Shown piece by piece: positions 1-7,523 of a stretch of 10,919 bases of DNA. Source of the DNA: Deltaproteobacteria bacterium. GTDB lineage: Bacteria > Desulfobacterota > DSM-4660 > Desulfatiglandales > HGW-15. The first letter of the stretch is position 1. Each line of letters opens with the position of its first letter. The translations under genes were made by a program, and so were the position numbers. The notes beneath the pieces were generated by a model that saw nothing but the letters and a program-made list of their open reading frames with translations, made no database searches and was not told where the DNA came from. The stretch is taken from assembly GCA_019308525.1 (NCBI GenBank), contig JAFDIC010000089.1, positions 1 to 10,919 on the forward strand. The letters are read 5' to 3'.

Positions 1-238
1 CCGTGATATACTGGACCGGCTCCCGCTTGAGACGCCGTTTTATGAGGTTACGGTATCGGGAAACCTCATCATCATTGAGGGGCTTATCAAAGTTGAGAAA
101 CAAGTTTATCCGATCCACCCCAAGATTATGGGCCAGCAGAACCTCTGAGCTCAGGCGTGGCGAATCTATCTCCTTGGCAGCCAAATACTCCGCCGTGACC
201 CTCAAGAGCTCGCCTATAGTCCATTTTCTCGGTTTCAT
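1..238 (-). CDS. prmC: Peptide chain release factor N5-glutamine methyltransferase PrmC (HemK), N-terminal part
   Basis: PrmC uses S-adenosylmethionine to methylate the glutamine of the GGQ motif in class-1 release factors, which speeds peptide release. Only about 79 N-terminal residues are present; the gene runs off the left edge, so the methyltransferase domain with its NPPY motif is not visible. What is seen is the helical release-factor-binding domain: it opens MKPRKWTIGELL, continues with DSPRLSSEVLLAHNLG near residues 26-41 and ends KRREPVQYIT-like (actual residues RRLKREPVQYIT), all typical of the family. The ATG at 238 lies 9 bases beyond the prfA stop. There is no clear Shine-Dalgarno sequence, so translation is probably coupled to prfA. 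The position next to its substrate gene prfA strongly supports the call. Confidence 0.93.
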   Translation of the reverse strand, partial: MKPRKWTIGELLRVTAEYLAAKEIDSPRLSSEVLLAHNLGVDRINLFLNFDKPLNDDEVSRYRNLIKRRLKREPVQYIT

Positions 239-247
239 GGTTGGGGA

Positions 248-1312
248 CTAGTGCTTCGCCTTCAGGGCCTCTGCCTGAAAGTGTGTTATCAAGGGGTCCA
301 GGAGGATGTCCAGATTTCCCTGGAGGATCTCTTCAAGCTTGTACAGGGTGAGTCCAATACGGTGATCAGTAACCCTGCCCTGGGGGAAATTGTAGGTCCT
401 TATCTTTTCGCTCCTGTCTCCGCTCCCCACCATGTTCCTTCGTTCCTGGGATATCTTCATTTGCTGCTCTCTCTGCTCCATGTCCAAGAGCCTGGAACGC
501 AGGACCTTCATTGCCTTTGCCTTGTTCTTGTGTTGTGATTTCTCGTCCTGGCACGTCACCACCAACCCCGTGGGGAGATGCGTGATTCTGACGGCCGAGT
601 CAGTCACATTTACGTGTTGTCCGCCGTGACCCGAGGCCCTGAATACATCGATCCTCAGGTCCTCCGGTTTGATCTCCACATCCACCTCCTCTGCTTCCGG
701 CAAGACTGCCGCGGTGACGGCGGAAGTGTGAATCCTACCCTGGGCCTCTGTCTGTGGAACTCTCTGCACACGGTGTACCCCGCTTTCATGCTTCAGGCGG
801 CTGTATACCCTGTCGCCTTCGATCAGTAAGATCACCTCCTTGAATCCGCCCATACCGGTGGGGCTTTGGCTCAGAATTTCAGTCCTCCATCCCTTCATCT
901 CTGCATATCTTGCGTACATTCTGAAGAGTTCGGCGGCGAAGAGAGCCGCTTCTTCCCCACCCGTGCCGGCCCTCAGTTCCAGAAGAATGTTCTTCTCATC
1001 GCTAGGGTCCTCTGGAAGGAGCAGCAGCCTGAGATCTCTTTCAGCCCCCGCCAGATCTGTCTTTAGCTTCTCGATCTCTTCCTTTGCAAGCCGCCTGATA
1101 TCGGGATCCGGGTCATCGAGCAGAGAACGGTTGTTCTCTATCTCTTCCTCCAAGGATCTATATTTTCTGAAGGTATTCACGATAGGGCTCAGGTGCCCAT
1201 GTTCCTTCAGGTATTTTTGGTAGAGCTTTTGGTCCTTGATCACCTCGGGTTTGGACAGCTCGCCCTCAAGCTGTTCAAATCTTTCCTCTATTTCCCTTAT
1301 CTTTTCTAGCAT
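248..1312 (-). CDS. prfA: Peptide chain release factor 1 (RF1)
   Basis: RF1 recognises UAA and UAG in the ribosomal A site and triggers hydrolysis of peptidyl-tRNA. The protein has 354 residues from the ATG at 1312, a normal length. The stop-codon-reading tripeptide has the RF1 form P-x-T (PQT, residues 186-188) rather than the SPF of RF2. The catalytic GGQ lies at 230-232 in SGHGGQHVN, followed by [13 protein letters not shown]. An acidic, coiled N-terminal domain precedes it, and the C-terminal [19 protein letters not shown] block is standard. A longer reading from a TTG at 1318 is possible, but [12 protein letters not shown] is the usual family start. The gene lies 135 bases after rpmE and 9 bases before prmC, which modifies its GGQ glutamine. 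The residue after GGQHVN is Val where Lys is usual, a minor variant. Confidence 0.96.
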   Translation of the reverse strand: MLEKIREIEERFEQLEGELSKPEVIKDQKLYQKYLKEHGHLSPIVNTFRKYRSLEEEIENNRSLLDDPDPDIRRLAKEEIEKLKTDLAGAERDLRLLLLPEDPSDEKNILLELRAGTGGEEAALFAAELFRMYARYAEMKGWRTEILSQSPTGMGGFKEVILLIEGDRVYSRLKHESGVHRVQRVPQTEAQGRIHTSAVTAAVLPEAEEVDVEIKPEDLRIDVFRASGHGGQHVNVTDSAVRITHLPTGLVVTCQDEKSQHKNKAKAMKVLRSRLLDMEQREQQMKISQERRNMVGSGDRSEKIRTYNFPQGRVTDHRIGLTLYKLEEILQGNLDILLDPLITHFQAEALKAKH

Positions 1313-1447
1313 CAGCAACTCGCAAAAAGCATAAACATCCCCCTTCAGAGGGACCGGCTTTTGGCTCCCCTGAAAATGTGGCCACAGCTCGCGTCAACCG
1401 ACGATGTGGAGAATTCAGGAGTCAGGAACAAAAGGCTTGGAGGGGAG

Positions 1448-1672
1448 CTAACTGGTAGACTCGTTTTTCTTCTCAAACTTTGCGTACCTGTTCCTGAAAC
1501 GCTCCACTCTTCCCGTCGCATCCACCAGCTTCTGCTTGCCCGTGAAAAATGGATGGCACTTGGAACAAATCTCTACCTTGATCTCCTTCAGAGTAGAGCC
1601 TGTTTCAAACTCGTTGCCGCAGGCACAGTGCACTGTAGCCTTGTGGTATTTCGGATGTATCCCTTCCTTCAT
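1448..1672 (-). CDS. rpmE: 50S ribosomal protein L31, zinc-binding form
   Basis: This small protein of the large ribosomal subunit lies at the intersubunit bridge near 5S rRNA. The 74-residue product starts [10 protein letters not shown] and carries the zinc-ribbon cysteines CxC (in [12 protein letters not shown]) and CxxC (in [15 protein letters not shown]). It is therefore the C+ form of L31, not the zinc-free paralogue used in zinc shortage. The C-terminal [10 protein letters not shown] block is also typical. I chose the ATG at 1672 because the AGGAAGGG Shine-Dalgarno ends 8 bases upstream; the TTG two codons earlier would leave only 2 bases. That ribosome binding site overlaps the rho stop codon, so the two genes are probably co-transcribed and translationally linked. 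No Zur-like operator is visible. Confidence 0.96.
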   Translation of the reverse strand: MKEGIHPKYHKATVHCACGNEFETGSTLKEIKVEICSKCHPFFTGKQKLVDATGRVERFRNRYAKFEKKNESTS

Positions 1673-1686
1673 CTTCAAAACCCTTC

Positions 1687-2934
1687 CTATTCACTCATAG
1701 ATTGTAGAAACTCTTTATTATTCTTGGTTCCTTTCATTTTGTCCAGCAGAAACTCCATGCTGTCCACCGGCGTTAGGGGAGCCAGTAGCTTCCTAAGAAT
1801 CCATATCCTGTTCAGGTCAGGCTCATCCAATAGCAGCTCCTCCTTTCTGGTCCCAGACCTGTTGATGTCTATGGCCGGGAACACCCTCCTGTCGCTTAGT
1901 TTTCTGTCGAGATGGATCTCCATGTTGCCCGTACCCTTGAACTCTTCGAAGATCACCTCGTCCATCCTGCTTCCGGTTTCTATGAGCGCGGTGGCGATTA
2001 TGGTCAGGCTTCCCCCTTCTTCAACGTTCCTTGCCGCGCCGAAGAAACGCTTGGGCTTATGGAGGGCGTTCGAATCCAGACCACCTGAGAGGATCTTGCC
2101 GCTGGGTGGAACCGTTGCGTTGTAAGCCCTCGCAAGCCTTGTAATGCTATCCAGGAGTATCAGCACATCTCGTTTGTGCTCTACCAATCTCTTTGCCTTC
2201 TCGATAACCATTTCCGCCACCTGGACATGCCTGTGTTGGGGCTCGTCAAAGGTAGAGCTGATCACTTCTGCATCCACGTTCCGCTGCATGTCCGTTACTT
2301 CCTCCGGCCTTTCGTCGATAAGAAGCACTATCCTGTGGATGTCCTTATGGTTCGCCGAGACACTGTTGGCTATGTTCTGCAACAGCATGGTCTTCCCTGT
2401 CCTGGGAGGAGCAACGATCAACCCTCTCTGCCCTTTTCCTATCGGCGTCAAGAGGTCCATGATCCTGGCGGAATAGTTATCAGGCGTGGTCTCAAGCACT
2501 ATTCTATCCTGGGGATAGAGAGGCGTGAGGTTGTCAAAAAGGATCTTGTCTCTTGATATTTCAGGGTCCTCGTGGTTGACCTGCTCCACCTTCAACAGGG
2601 CAAAGTACCTCTCGGAGTCCTTTGGAGGCCTGATCTGCCCTGAGACGGTATCTCCTGTCCGTAAGTTGAACCGCCTTATCTGGGAAGGAGAAATGTATAT
2701 GTCGTCAGGACCGGGCAGGTAATTGGAGTCCGGCGCCCTGAGAAAACCAAAACCGTCCGGCAGGATCTCCAGCACCCCTTCCCCGTATATGAGGCCGCTC
2801 TTTTCCGAATGCGCCTGCAACAGGGCAAAAATGAGGTCCTGTTTGGGCATACCGGACGCCCCTTCAATGTCGAAATCCTTCGCCATGTTCGTCAGTTCGC
2901 TGATCTTCATCTTTTTTAGTTCTACTAGGTTCAT
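1687..2934 (-). CDS. rho: Transcription termination factor Rho
   Basis: Rho is a hexameric RNA-dependent ATPase and helicase that ends transcription at C-rich, untranslated RNA. The 415-residue product begins [15 protein letters not shown]. It has the N-terminal helical Rho domain, a cold-shock-like RNA-binding domain (about 50-115, with DGFGFLR), the P-loop APPRTGKT (175-182), Walker [15 protein letters not shown] (from about 259), the Q-loop region [25 protein letters not shown] segment (about 283-303) and the R-loop region [17 protein letters not shown] (about 334-350). The P-loop has RTGKT where E. coli has KAGKT. Upstream in-frame ATGs exist at 2940, 2949 and 2958, but only the ATG at 2934 has a well-placed site (GGGAG, 8 bases). 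It is the first gene of the rho-rpmE-prfA-prmC cluster and follows a very long leader, which suggests control in the 5' region. Confidence 0.97.
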   Translation of the reverse strand: MNLVELKKMKISELTNMAKDFDIEGASGMPKQDLIFALLQAHSEKSGLIYGEGVLEILPDGFGFLRAPDSNYLPGPDDIYISPSQIRRFNLRTGDTVSGQIRPPKDSERYFALLKVEQVNHEDPEISRDKILFDNLTPLYPQDRIVLETTPDNYSARIMDLLTPIGKGQRGLIVAPPRTGKTMLLQNIANSVSANHKDIHRIVLLIDERPEEVTDMQRNVDAEVISSTFDEPQHRHVQVAEMVIEKAKRLVEHKRDVLILLDSITRLARAYNATVPPSGKILSGGLDSNALHKPKRFFGAARNVEEGGSLTIIATALIETGSRMDEVIFEEFKGTGNMEIHLDRKLSDRRVFPAIDINRSGTRKEELLLDEPDLNRIWILRKLLAPLTPVDSMEFLLDKMKGTKNNKEFLQSMSE

Positions 2935-2974
2935 TATCATGTCTCCCATTTCCCTCATACTTCCAATGGTATGT

Positions 2975-2992
2975 TTAAGGATATCTCCTTAA
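2975..2992 (-). repeat. Perfect 7-bp inverted repeat near the rho start
   Basis: The arms TTAAGGA and TCCTTAA are perfect complements around a four-base loop, 41 bases upstream of the chosen rho ATG. On the transcript the left arm includes AAGGAG, a Shine-Dalgarno-like run with no start codon at usable distance. It could be a small leader hairpin or a protein-binding palindrome. No T-run follows, so it is not an intrinsic terminator. Confidence 0.4.
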
Positions 2993-3018
2993 CTCCCATG
3001 AAAAGAGGGGATAATTGT

Positions 3019-3189
3019 TTATGTTCTTTGGTGAGGCAACCCTGATGGCTGGTGCTTTTCTCCAAGGCAAACCGCGTTGCAGTTACTACTCGGGGCTTCC
3101 TCAACAGCCTTCCACGGTGCCGCCGTCGAGGGCAAACGTACTTTAATACCCAGCAATAACCTCAGCCAAACCTCAATACGTTCTACCAT
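3019..3189 (-). CDS. Possible 56-residue leader ORF in the rho 5' region (hypothetical)
   Basis: An ATG at 3189 is preceded by AGGA at 7 bases and opens a 56-codon frame ending in TAA at 3019-3021, about 85 bases before the rho ATG. The product begins MVERIEVWLRLLLGIKVRL, with a hydrophobic, basic N-terminus and a polar tail ending PHQRT. I recognise no family. An in-frame stop lies just upstream of the ATG, so the frame has a defined start. E. coli rho also has a short leader ORF (rhoL), but no sequence similarity is claimed. Several codons end in A or T, unlike the GC-rich third positions of the flanking genes, which argues against long-term coding. It may be chance. Confidence 0.15.
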   Translation of the reverse strand: MVERIEVWLRLLLGIKVRLPSTAAPWKAVEEAPSSNCNAVCLGEKHQPSGLPHQRT

Positions 3190-3317
3190 CCAGGCATCCT
3201 ATCGTGACCCCTTGAAGGCCGGCACCCGGAAAGGTCTCTCCCTTGTGTCAGGAAAATTGCGGCACTCCGCTTCAGAGTGGATTTGAATGGGACTTGGTTC
3301 CCTTGTATGTTACTTGA

Positions 3318-3569
3318 GGAAGAGGCCGCAGCAAGAATACCGTTGATCCCCATTAGAGTAAGTATTTGTCTATCTTTTGAATTCCTCTAGACCAACTTCC
3401 AGGCCCAAACTGCTTTTGCCGAATTATTCCTCGACCGAGGGGGATTCTGTGGTTATTCGGGACTCGGATTCAGGCAATTCGCCCGGGGCAAAGGAAACAG
3501 TGTTTCACGCCCCTGGTTTAGCCGAAAATTCTCTTTTAGCTTCTAGGCAGGTGGGCGTTAATTTTTTTT
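3318..3569 (+). ncRNA. Speculative antisense RNA opposite the rho leader
   Basis: On the plus strand, TTGAAT (3283-3288) and TATGTT (3306-3311) are spaced by 17 bases, a fair sigma-70 match. About 250 bases later an ACGCCC/GGGCGT stem (3507-3512 with 3553-3558) is followed by TAA and eight T residues (3562-3569), which could act as a Rho-independent terminator although its loop is long. A transcript between them would be fully antisense to the start of the rho leader and could fold into the same hairpins. It resembles no RNase P, tmRNA, SRP or 6S RNA that I can recognise. This is inference from weak signals. Confidence 0.2.
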
Positions 3570-3571
3570 AA

Positions 3572-3599
3572 AATATAAGCCATCTGCACCCTTTGTCAA
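3572..3599 (-). promoter_or_regulatory. Sigma-70-type promoter for the rho transcript
   Basis: On the minus strand a perfect TTGACA -35 (3594-3599) is followed after 16 bases by TATATT (3572-3577), five of six matches to the -10 consensus. The start site would fall near 3565, in an A-rich run. It lies downstream of rluD and points at rho, so it is the best candidate for the rho-rpmE-prfA-prmC promoter. Confidence 0.65.
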
Positions 3600-3656
3600 G
3601 ACTTTTCGTCCCGTTGCCCACATCCTTTCCCGTGTCCAATCCATAATAGCCCAAAA

Positions 3657-3693
3657 TCAGGCAAAGGGGGCGCTCCCGGAGGCTCTCTCCCCC
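3657..3693 (-). terminator. Weak candidate terminator after rluD
   Basis: Thirty-seven bases past the rluD stop, five G residues (3689-3693 on the minus strand) can pair with five C residues (3666-3670) around a loop that holds a small CTCC/GGAG stem. Only TTTGCC and a later TGATTTT follow, so the T-tract is poor. It separates rluD from the rho promoter but may not be an efficient intrinsic terminator. Confidence 0.3.
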
Positions 3694-3729
3694 TCCCGTC
3701 ACCCGCATCGCCCCTCGTTTCCGCCCCTT

Positions 3730-4734
3730 TCAGCAGTGGGCCTTTTCCCCAACTGGCTGTTGCCGACTGGCCCCGCCTAAGGTCTCAATAAGATTTTTCA
3801 TATCTTCCGGCATCGGGGCCTCAAACTCGCAATATTCTCCCGAATCTGGATGAACAAAGCCCAGAACGGCCGCATGGAGCATCTGCCTGTTGACCATCTT
3901 GGCTATTTGTCTGTCCCCGGGGAAATTCCTCCTCCACCATTGCTGCCCGTAACCATAAACTTTATCCCCTACCACGGGGTGCCCGACATGGGAAAGGTGT
4001 ACTCGAATCTGATGTGTCCTCCCCGTCTTGGGGGATACGGCCAGGAGGCAGAATTTCGACCCAACTTCCGAGAGTTTCTCCCAGCTTGTTATGGCCCTTT
4101 TGCCGCCTCCCCTCTGCACTGCCATCTCCTTCCTCCTCTTGGGATGTCTGGCGATGGGAAGGTCAACCTCTCCGTGCCTGACCTCTGGTATGTCATGAAC
4201 GAGGGCCAAGTAGGTCTTCCTTACCCTTCTGGCCTTGAATTGTTGGGAGAGAAGGTCATGAACCCTATCGTTCTTGGCTATGACCATGACCCCCGAGGTA
4301 TCCTTGTCCAAACGATGCACTATCCCGGGCCTCACTACACCGCCTATTCCGGACAGATCATCGCAGTGTCTCAGAAGGCCATGGACAAGGGTTCCTCCGC
4401 TGTGCCCTGGTGCGGGATGAACCACGATTCCCGCAGGCTTGTTGAGGACTATGAGAAACGGATCTTCATAAATGGTTTCAAAGGATACAGATTCAGGTCT
4501 CAGAACAGAGTCCTCGGGTGGAGGCTCCCGTACGCTTATCCTGTCCCCCGCCCTGACGGCATAACTGCTCTTCGTGGCTCTCCCATTGACGCTTACTGAC
4601 CCATCTCTGATCAACCCCTGTATCCTGGACCTGGACAGGTCCTGCATCCTTTCGGCGAGGAACAGATCGATCCTTTGACCCGCCTCCTCATCCCGAACAT
4701 CGAAATAGGTGATATTGGTTCCCTGCTTTCTCAC
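3730..4734 (-). CDS. rluD: RluA-family 23S rRNA pseudouridine synthase, RluD-like
   Basis: Enzymes of this family isomerise uridines of RNA to pseudouridine; RluD acts on helix 69 of 23S rRNA. The 334-residue protein has an N-terminal S4 RNA-binding domain (about 18-75, with SRSRIQGLIRDGSVSVNG) and a catalytic domain with LNKPAGIVVHP (97-107), HRLDKDTSGVMVIAK (140-154, catalytic Asp 143) and GRTHQIRVHL (238-247). S4 domain plus length favours RluD over RluA, but the exact target uridines cannot be read from sequence. The GTG at 4734 is the first usable start in frame; the ribosome binding site is weak (GGGAAG about 14 bases upstream). The frame stays open without a start for about 36 codons before it, into the end of carD. 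It lies 77 bases after carD. Confidence 0.9.
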   Translation of the reverse strand: MRKQGTNITYFDVRDEEAGQRIDLFLAERMQDLSRSRIQGLIRDGSVSVNGRATKSSYAVRAGDRISVREPPPEDSVLRPESVSFETIYEDPFLIVLNKPAGIVVHPAPGHSGGTLVHGLLRHCDDLSGIGGVVRPGIVHRLDKDTSGVMVIAKNDRVHDLLSQQFKARRVRKTYLALVHDIPEVRHGEVDLPIARHPKRRKEMAVQRGGGKRAITSWEKLSEVGSKFCLLAVSPKTGRTHQIRVHLSHVGHPVVGDKVYGYGQQWWRRNFPGDRQIAKMVNRQMLHAAVLGFVHPDSGEYCEFEAPMPEDMKNLIETLGGASRQQPVGEKAHC

Positions 4735-4811
4735 CCCAGACTTGATGGCTTCCCATATTCTCTTGAATTTCCTTTCCTCTCCCCATGACAGGCAAATCTC
4801 CCGGAAGAGAC

Positions 4812-5291
4812 CTAGGAGAATATCCTGTCCAAATCCTTTTCCACCTGCTTCTCTTCAACATTCTTCGCAAGGGAAATCTCTTTTACAAGGAGATTCCTGG
4901 CCGTATCCAGCATCTTCCTCTCCCCAAAGGAGAGGTCCTTCTCCAGCTTGAGCATGAGGAGATCCCTGTAAACTTCCGCCACTTCAAAGACCGAACCCGT
5001 CTTTATCTTGTCCATGTATTCCCTGAATCGCCTGTTCCAGGTCTGGTTGTCCACGGTTACATCCCTTTTCTTCAGGATGGAATAAAGCTTGGGGACTTCC
5101 TTCTGGGCGATGATTTCCCGCAATCCAACACTATCTACGTTTTGGGTGGGAATCATGATTATCATGTTGCTGTCCAGTATCCTCATGACGTAAAAGTCTT
5201 GCTTCGCCCCGGAAATTTCCTGGCTCTCTATCCTCTCGATAACCCCCACGCCGTGTGCTGGATAAACGGCCAAATCACCTTTCTTGAACAT
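4812..5291 (-). CDS. carD: CarD/CdnL-family RNA polymerase-binding transcription regulator
   Basis: CarD-family proteins bind the RNA polymerase beta subunit through a Tudor-like domain shared with Mfd and stabilise the open complex at promoters, including rRNA promoters. The 159-residue product starts MFKKGDLAVYPAHGVGVIE, the classic opening of the CarD_TRCF domain, and continues with MIPTQNVDSVGLREI. The helical C-terminal domain has the tryptophan in NQTWNRRFREYMDKIKTG (residue 85), matching the Trp that wedges into the -10 region in characterised members. The ATG at 5291 has GGAG 9 bases upstream; a TTG two codons earlier is less likely. It is the short CdnL-like form without the HMGA-like tail of Myxococcus CarD. 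It stands 174 bases after hppA and ahead of rluD. Confidence 0.93.
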   Translation of the reverse strand: MFKKGDLAVYPAHGVGVIERIESQEISGAKQDFYVMRILDSNMIIMIPTQNVDSVGLREIIAQKEVPKLYSILKKRDVTVDNQTWNRRFREYMDKIKTGSVFEVAEVYRDLLMLKLEKDLSFGERKMLDTARNLLVKEISLAKNVEEKQVEKDLDRIFS

Positions 5292-5379
5292 TTTCAACCA
5301 CTCCCCTCAATGAATACCCTTTGGAGTTAATAATTGTCGCCTGCCTGACAACTACTCCTGGGCTCACAAACCGCGACTG

Positions 5380-5408
5380 GGACAAAATGAGAATATTGCC
5401 TCTGTCAA
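5380..5408 (-). promoter_or_regulatory. Weak candidate promoter upstream of carD
   Basis: In the 174-base hppA-carD spacer a perfect TTGACA (5403-5408, minus strand) is present, but at 17 bases there is only TTGTCC, a poor -10. A TTGTC/GACAA inverted repeat lies closer to carD around 5334-5351. No terminator is seen after hppA, so carD may instead be read through from upstream. The call rests on the -35 alone. Confidence 0.25.
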
Positions 5409-5465
5409 GATTTCAGGCGGCCCCTCTCTATGAATCGAACCCTTTTGCGAGCTTGTCGAGTCTGA

Positions 5466-7523
5466 TCAAATCAACAAAAACAACCCCACCGCAGGAAGTA
5501 TTGGAGCAATAACCAGGGAAACTACTGACATCAGCTTTATCAGGATATTCATGGCAGGGCCTGATGTATCTTTGAAAGGATCCCCAACGGTATCTCCTAC
5601 CACCGCCGCCTTGTGGTTATCAGAACCCTTGCCTCCCAGGTGCCCTTCTTCTATGTATTTCTTGGCATTGTCCCACGCGCCCCCGCCGTTTGCCATGAAA
5701 AGGGCGAGGAACGCACCCATGACCGTGGCCCCCAGCAGCATGCCTCCCAGCGTCTCCTTCCCCAGGAGAAACCCGACTGCCACCGGAGTCAGTACCGCCA
5801 CCAGGCCAGGTGCCACCATCTTCTTCAATGCCGAGGTAGTGGCAATTGAGACACACTTGGCAGGATCAGGCTTAACGCCCTCCTTCCCTTCCAGGAGTCC
5901 GGGTATCTCCCTGAACTGGCGCCTGATTTCCTCGACAATGCTGAAGGCCGCCTTGCCCACGGACGTCATTGTCAAAGCAGCACATAGCATGGGCACTATG
6001 CCACCGATGAAGACCCCTATCACCACCATGGGATTCTTGATATCAATCGTGGCGAGACCAGCAGCCTGGGTAAAGGCCACGAACAATGCCAGTGCGGTCA
6101 GTGCCGCGGACCCGATGGCAAACCCCTTGCCTATGGCGGCCGTGGTGTTGCCCAGAGCGTCGAGGCTGTCTGTGATCTTCCTCGTCTCCGGTCCCAGGCC
6201 CGACATCTCGGAGATGCCCCCAGCGTTGTCTGCGATCGGCCCGTAGGCGTCCACAGTCATTGTCGCACCCACGGTGGCCAGCATTCCAACCGCGGAGAGT
6301 CCGATCCCGTATATTCCGGCAGTCTTGAAACCTATGAAGGTAGCGACACAGATCCCGAGGATAGGGAGATAGGTGGATTGCATGCCCACGGCCAGGCCTG
6401 CAATAATGACTGTCGCCGGCCCGGTTCGGGACTGCTCGGCTATCCGCCTGATGGGGGGTCCGGAAGTGTAGTATTCTGCCAGCAGCCCTATGGCTATTCC
6501 GCACAGCAGACCGGAGAATATGGCCCAAAAGGCGCCCCAGGGCATCCCCATGTTTTTGATCACCAGAGATGTAAGGACCACAAATATCGCGGCCGCCACA
6601 AATGTCGTATACCTCAAGGCCGCCGCCGGATTTCCCCGCTGAAACAGCTTTATGGAAAACACCCCCACAAAGGAACTGAGCAGCCCCACCATTACAACCA
6701 GTATGGGAGTCGCCATGAACTTGAGCTTTATCGTCACCGGATCAATTCCGCTCAAGACAGGAAATTTGTTAAAGAATTCAGGGTCGATCGTAAGTGTCGC
6801 CCCTATGGCTATGGTTGCCACCACAGAACCGACATAGGACTCAAATATATCCGCCCCCATGCCCGCTATGTCTCCCACGTTGTCACCTACGTTATCGGCG
6901 ATGACTCCGGGGTTGCGGGGGTCGTCCTCGGGGATTCCTGCCTCCACCTTGCCCACGAGGTCTGCGCCCACGTCCGCGGCCTTGGTGTAAACGCCGCCGC
7001 CAACGCGGGCGAACAGGGCAATGGAGCTTGCCCCCATTGCGAATCCATTGATGTATTGGGCCGTTTCCGGATCACCCCCGTACACCCGGAACCAAAAACC
7101 AAGCCCCAAGAGTCCAAGACTGGCTACTGCCAGGCCCATGACCGAACCCGAGAAATAGGATACGTTCAAGGCCCTGGCCTGCCCGTATTTGTTTGCAGCC
7201 TCGGCCGTCCGGGAATTTCCCCTGGTCGCAGCGGTCATGCCCGAGTAACCCGCAAGCATAGAGCAGAAGGCCCCTGTCACAAAGGCTATGGATGTCTTCC
7301 AAGATATGCCGAACCCCAGGAGAAAGAATACGACCACGATAAAGATTAGCAGTACCGAGTATTCCTTCCTCAGAAATGCCATGGCACCCGTGTGTATCAT
7401 CTCCTCCAGTTCCTGCATGATCGGGGTCCCGTTCGGCTGTTTTTTTACGTACAGATAGATAAGATAAGCAATAATCAATCCTAGAATCCCCAGAAAGGGA
7501 GCGACAACCGTTAATCCCTGCAT
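5466..7523 (-). CDS. hppA: Membrane-bound ion-pumping pyrophosphatase, K+-dependent type (probably Na+-transporting)
   Basis: This integral membrane enzyme couples hydrolysis of pyrophosphate to outward pumping of H+ or Na+. The 685-residue protein shows about 15-16 hydrophobic segments and the family motifs [11 protein letters not shown] (184-194), [16 protein letters not shown] (210-225), [12 protein letters not shown] (425-436) and [13 protein letters not shown] (644-656). [10 protein letters not shown] (458-467) has Ala 462 and Gly 465, where K+-independent enzymes have Lys and Thr, so this one should need K+. ADIFESY puts the gate glutamate (228) at position 6.53; with K+ dependence this fits the Na+-PPase or Na+,H+-PPase branch better than plant-type H+ pumps, but the ion is not proven. 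The ATG overlaps the pth stop by one base (TGATG) and GAGGAGGT lies 9 bases upstream, so it is translationally coupled to pth. Pyrophosphate supply from biosynthesis would feed it. Confidence 0.96.
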   Translation of the reverse strand: MQGLTVVAPFLGILGLIIAYLIYLYVKKQPNGTPIMQELEEMIHTGAMAFLRKEYSVLLIFIVVVFFLLGFGISWKTSIAFVTGAFCSMLAGYSGMTAATRGNSRTAEAANKYGQARALNVSYFSGSVMGLAVASLGLLGLGFWFRVYGGDPETAQYINGFAMGASSIALFARVGGGVYTKAADVGADLVGKVEAGIPEDDPRNPGVIADNVGDNVGDIAGMGADIFESYVGSVVATIAIGATLTIDPEFFNKFPVLSGIDPVTIKLKFMATPILVVMVGLLSSFVGVFSIKLFQRGNPAAALRYTTFVAAAIFVVLTSLVIKNMGMPWGAFWAIFSGLLCGIAIGLLAEYYTSGPPIRRIAEQSRTGPATVIIAGLAVGMQSTYLPILGICVATFIGFKTAGIYGIGLSAVGMLATVGATMTVDAYGPIADNAGGISEMSGLGPETRKITDSLDALGNTTAAIGKGFAIGSAALTALALFVAFTQAAGLATIDIKNPMVVIGVFIGGIVPMLCAALTMTSVGKAAFSIVEEIRRQFREIPGLLEGKEGVKPDPAKCVSIATTSALKKMVAPGLVAVLTPVAVGFLLGKETLGGMLLGATVMGAFLALFMANGGGAWDNAKKYIEEGHLGGKGSDNHKAAVVGDTVGDPFKDTSGPAMNILIKLMSVVSLVIAPILPAVGLFLLI

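Larger units (their letters stand above)
2935..3565 (-). promoter_or_regulatory. Long structured 5' leader of rho (about 630 bases)
   Basis: Between the candidate promoter and the rho ATG there is about 630 bases with no recognisable gene. The promoter-proximal third is rich in inverted repeats. One stem pairs 3507-3512 with 3553-3558 and encloses a small hairpin at 3520-3541. A competing stem pairs 3485-3489 with 3509-3513 and encloses a GAAAC/GTTTC hairpin (3494-3506). Both need bases 3509-3512, so they cannot form together. A second crossing pair is 3419-3424 with 3455-3460 against 3435-3439 with 3463-3467. Rho is known to regulate its own leader in enterobacteria by attenuation; that a similar mechanism acts here is inference. 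The leader matches no Rfam class I can name. Boundaries depend on an unmapped start site. Confidence 0.45.

Noticed and set aside
1312..1447. Regulatory element between rpmE and prfA
   Set aside because: Only small inverted repeats (CCACA/TGTGG, CGTC/GACG) with no T-run, promoter pair or conserved motif are visible.
1361..2125. 254-codon plus-strand open frame opposite rho and rpmE
   Set aside because: It is the antisense shadow of two clearly conserved genes and its translation resembles no protein.
2935..2958. Longer rho starting at ATG 2958 or 2949
   Set aside because: Purine runs lie too close to these codons, while ATG 2934 has GGGAG at 8 bases and gives the usual MNLVELKKM start.
3077..3286. 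69-codon plus-strand open frame in the rho leader
   Set aside because: No ribosome binding site and no family resemblance; Ser/Thr-rich chance translation.
3300..3570. tmRNA, RNase P, SRP or 6S RNA in the structured rho leader region
   Set aside because: None of the conserved cores (tmRNA tag and CCA end, RNase P GAGGAAAGUCC, SRP GGAAG tetraloop domain, 6S central bubble) could be found.
3850..4599. 249-codon plus-strand open frame opposite rluD
   Set aside because: It lies wholly inside the conserved rluD gene on the other strand, with no recognisable domain.
5432..5442. T-arm-like GGGTTCGATTC on the minus strand after hppA, as a tRNA remnant
   Set aside because: No matching T-stem, anticodon arm or acceptor stem can be built around it.
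6378..7349. 323-codon plus-strand open frame opposite hppA
   Set aside because: Low-complexity His/Gly/Arg-rich translation, typical of antisense to a GC-rich membrane protein gene.
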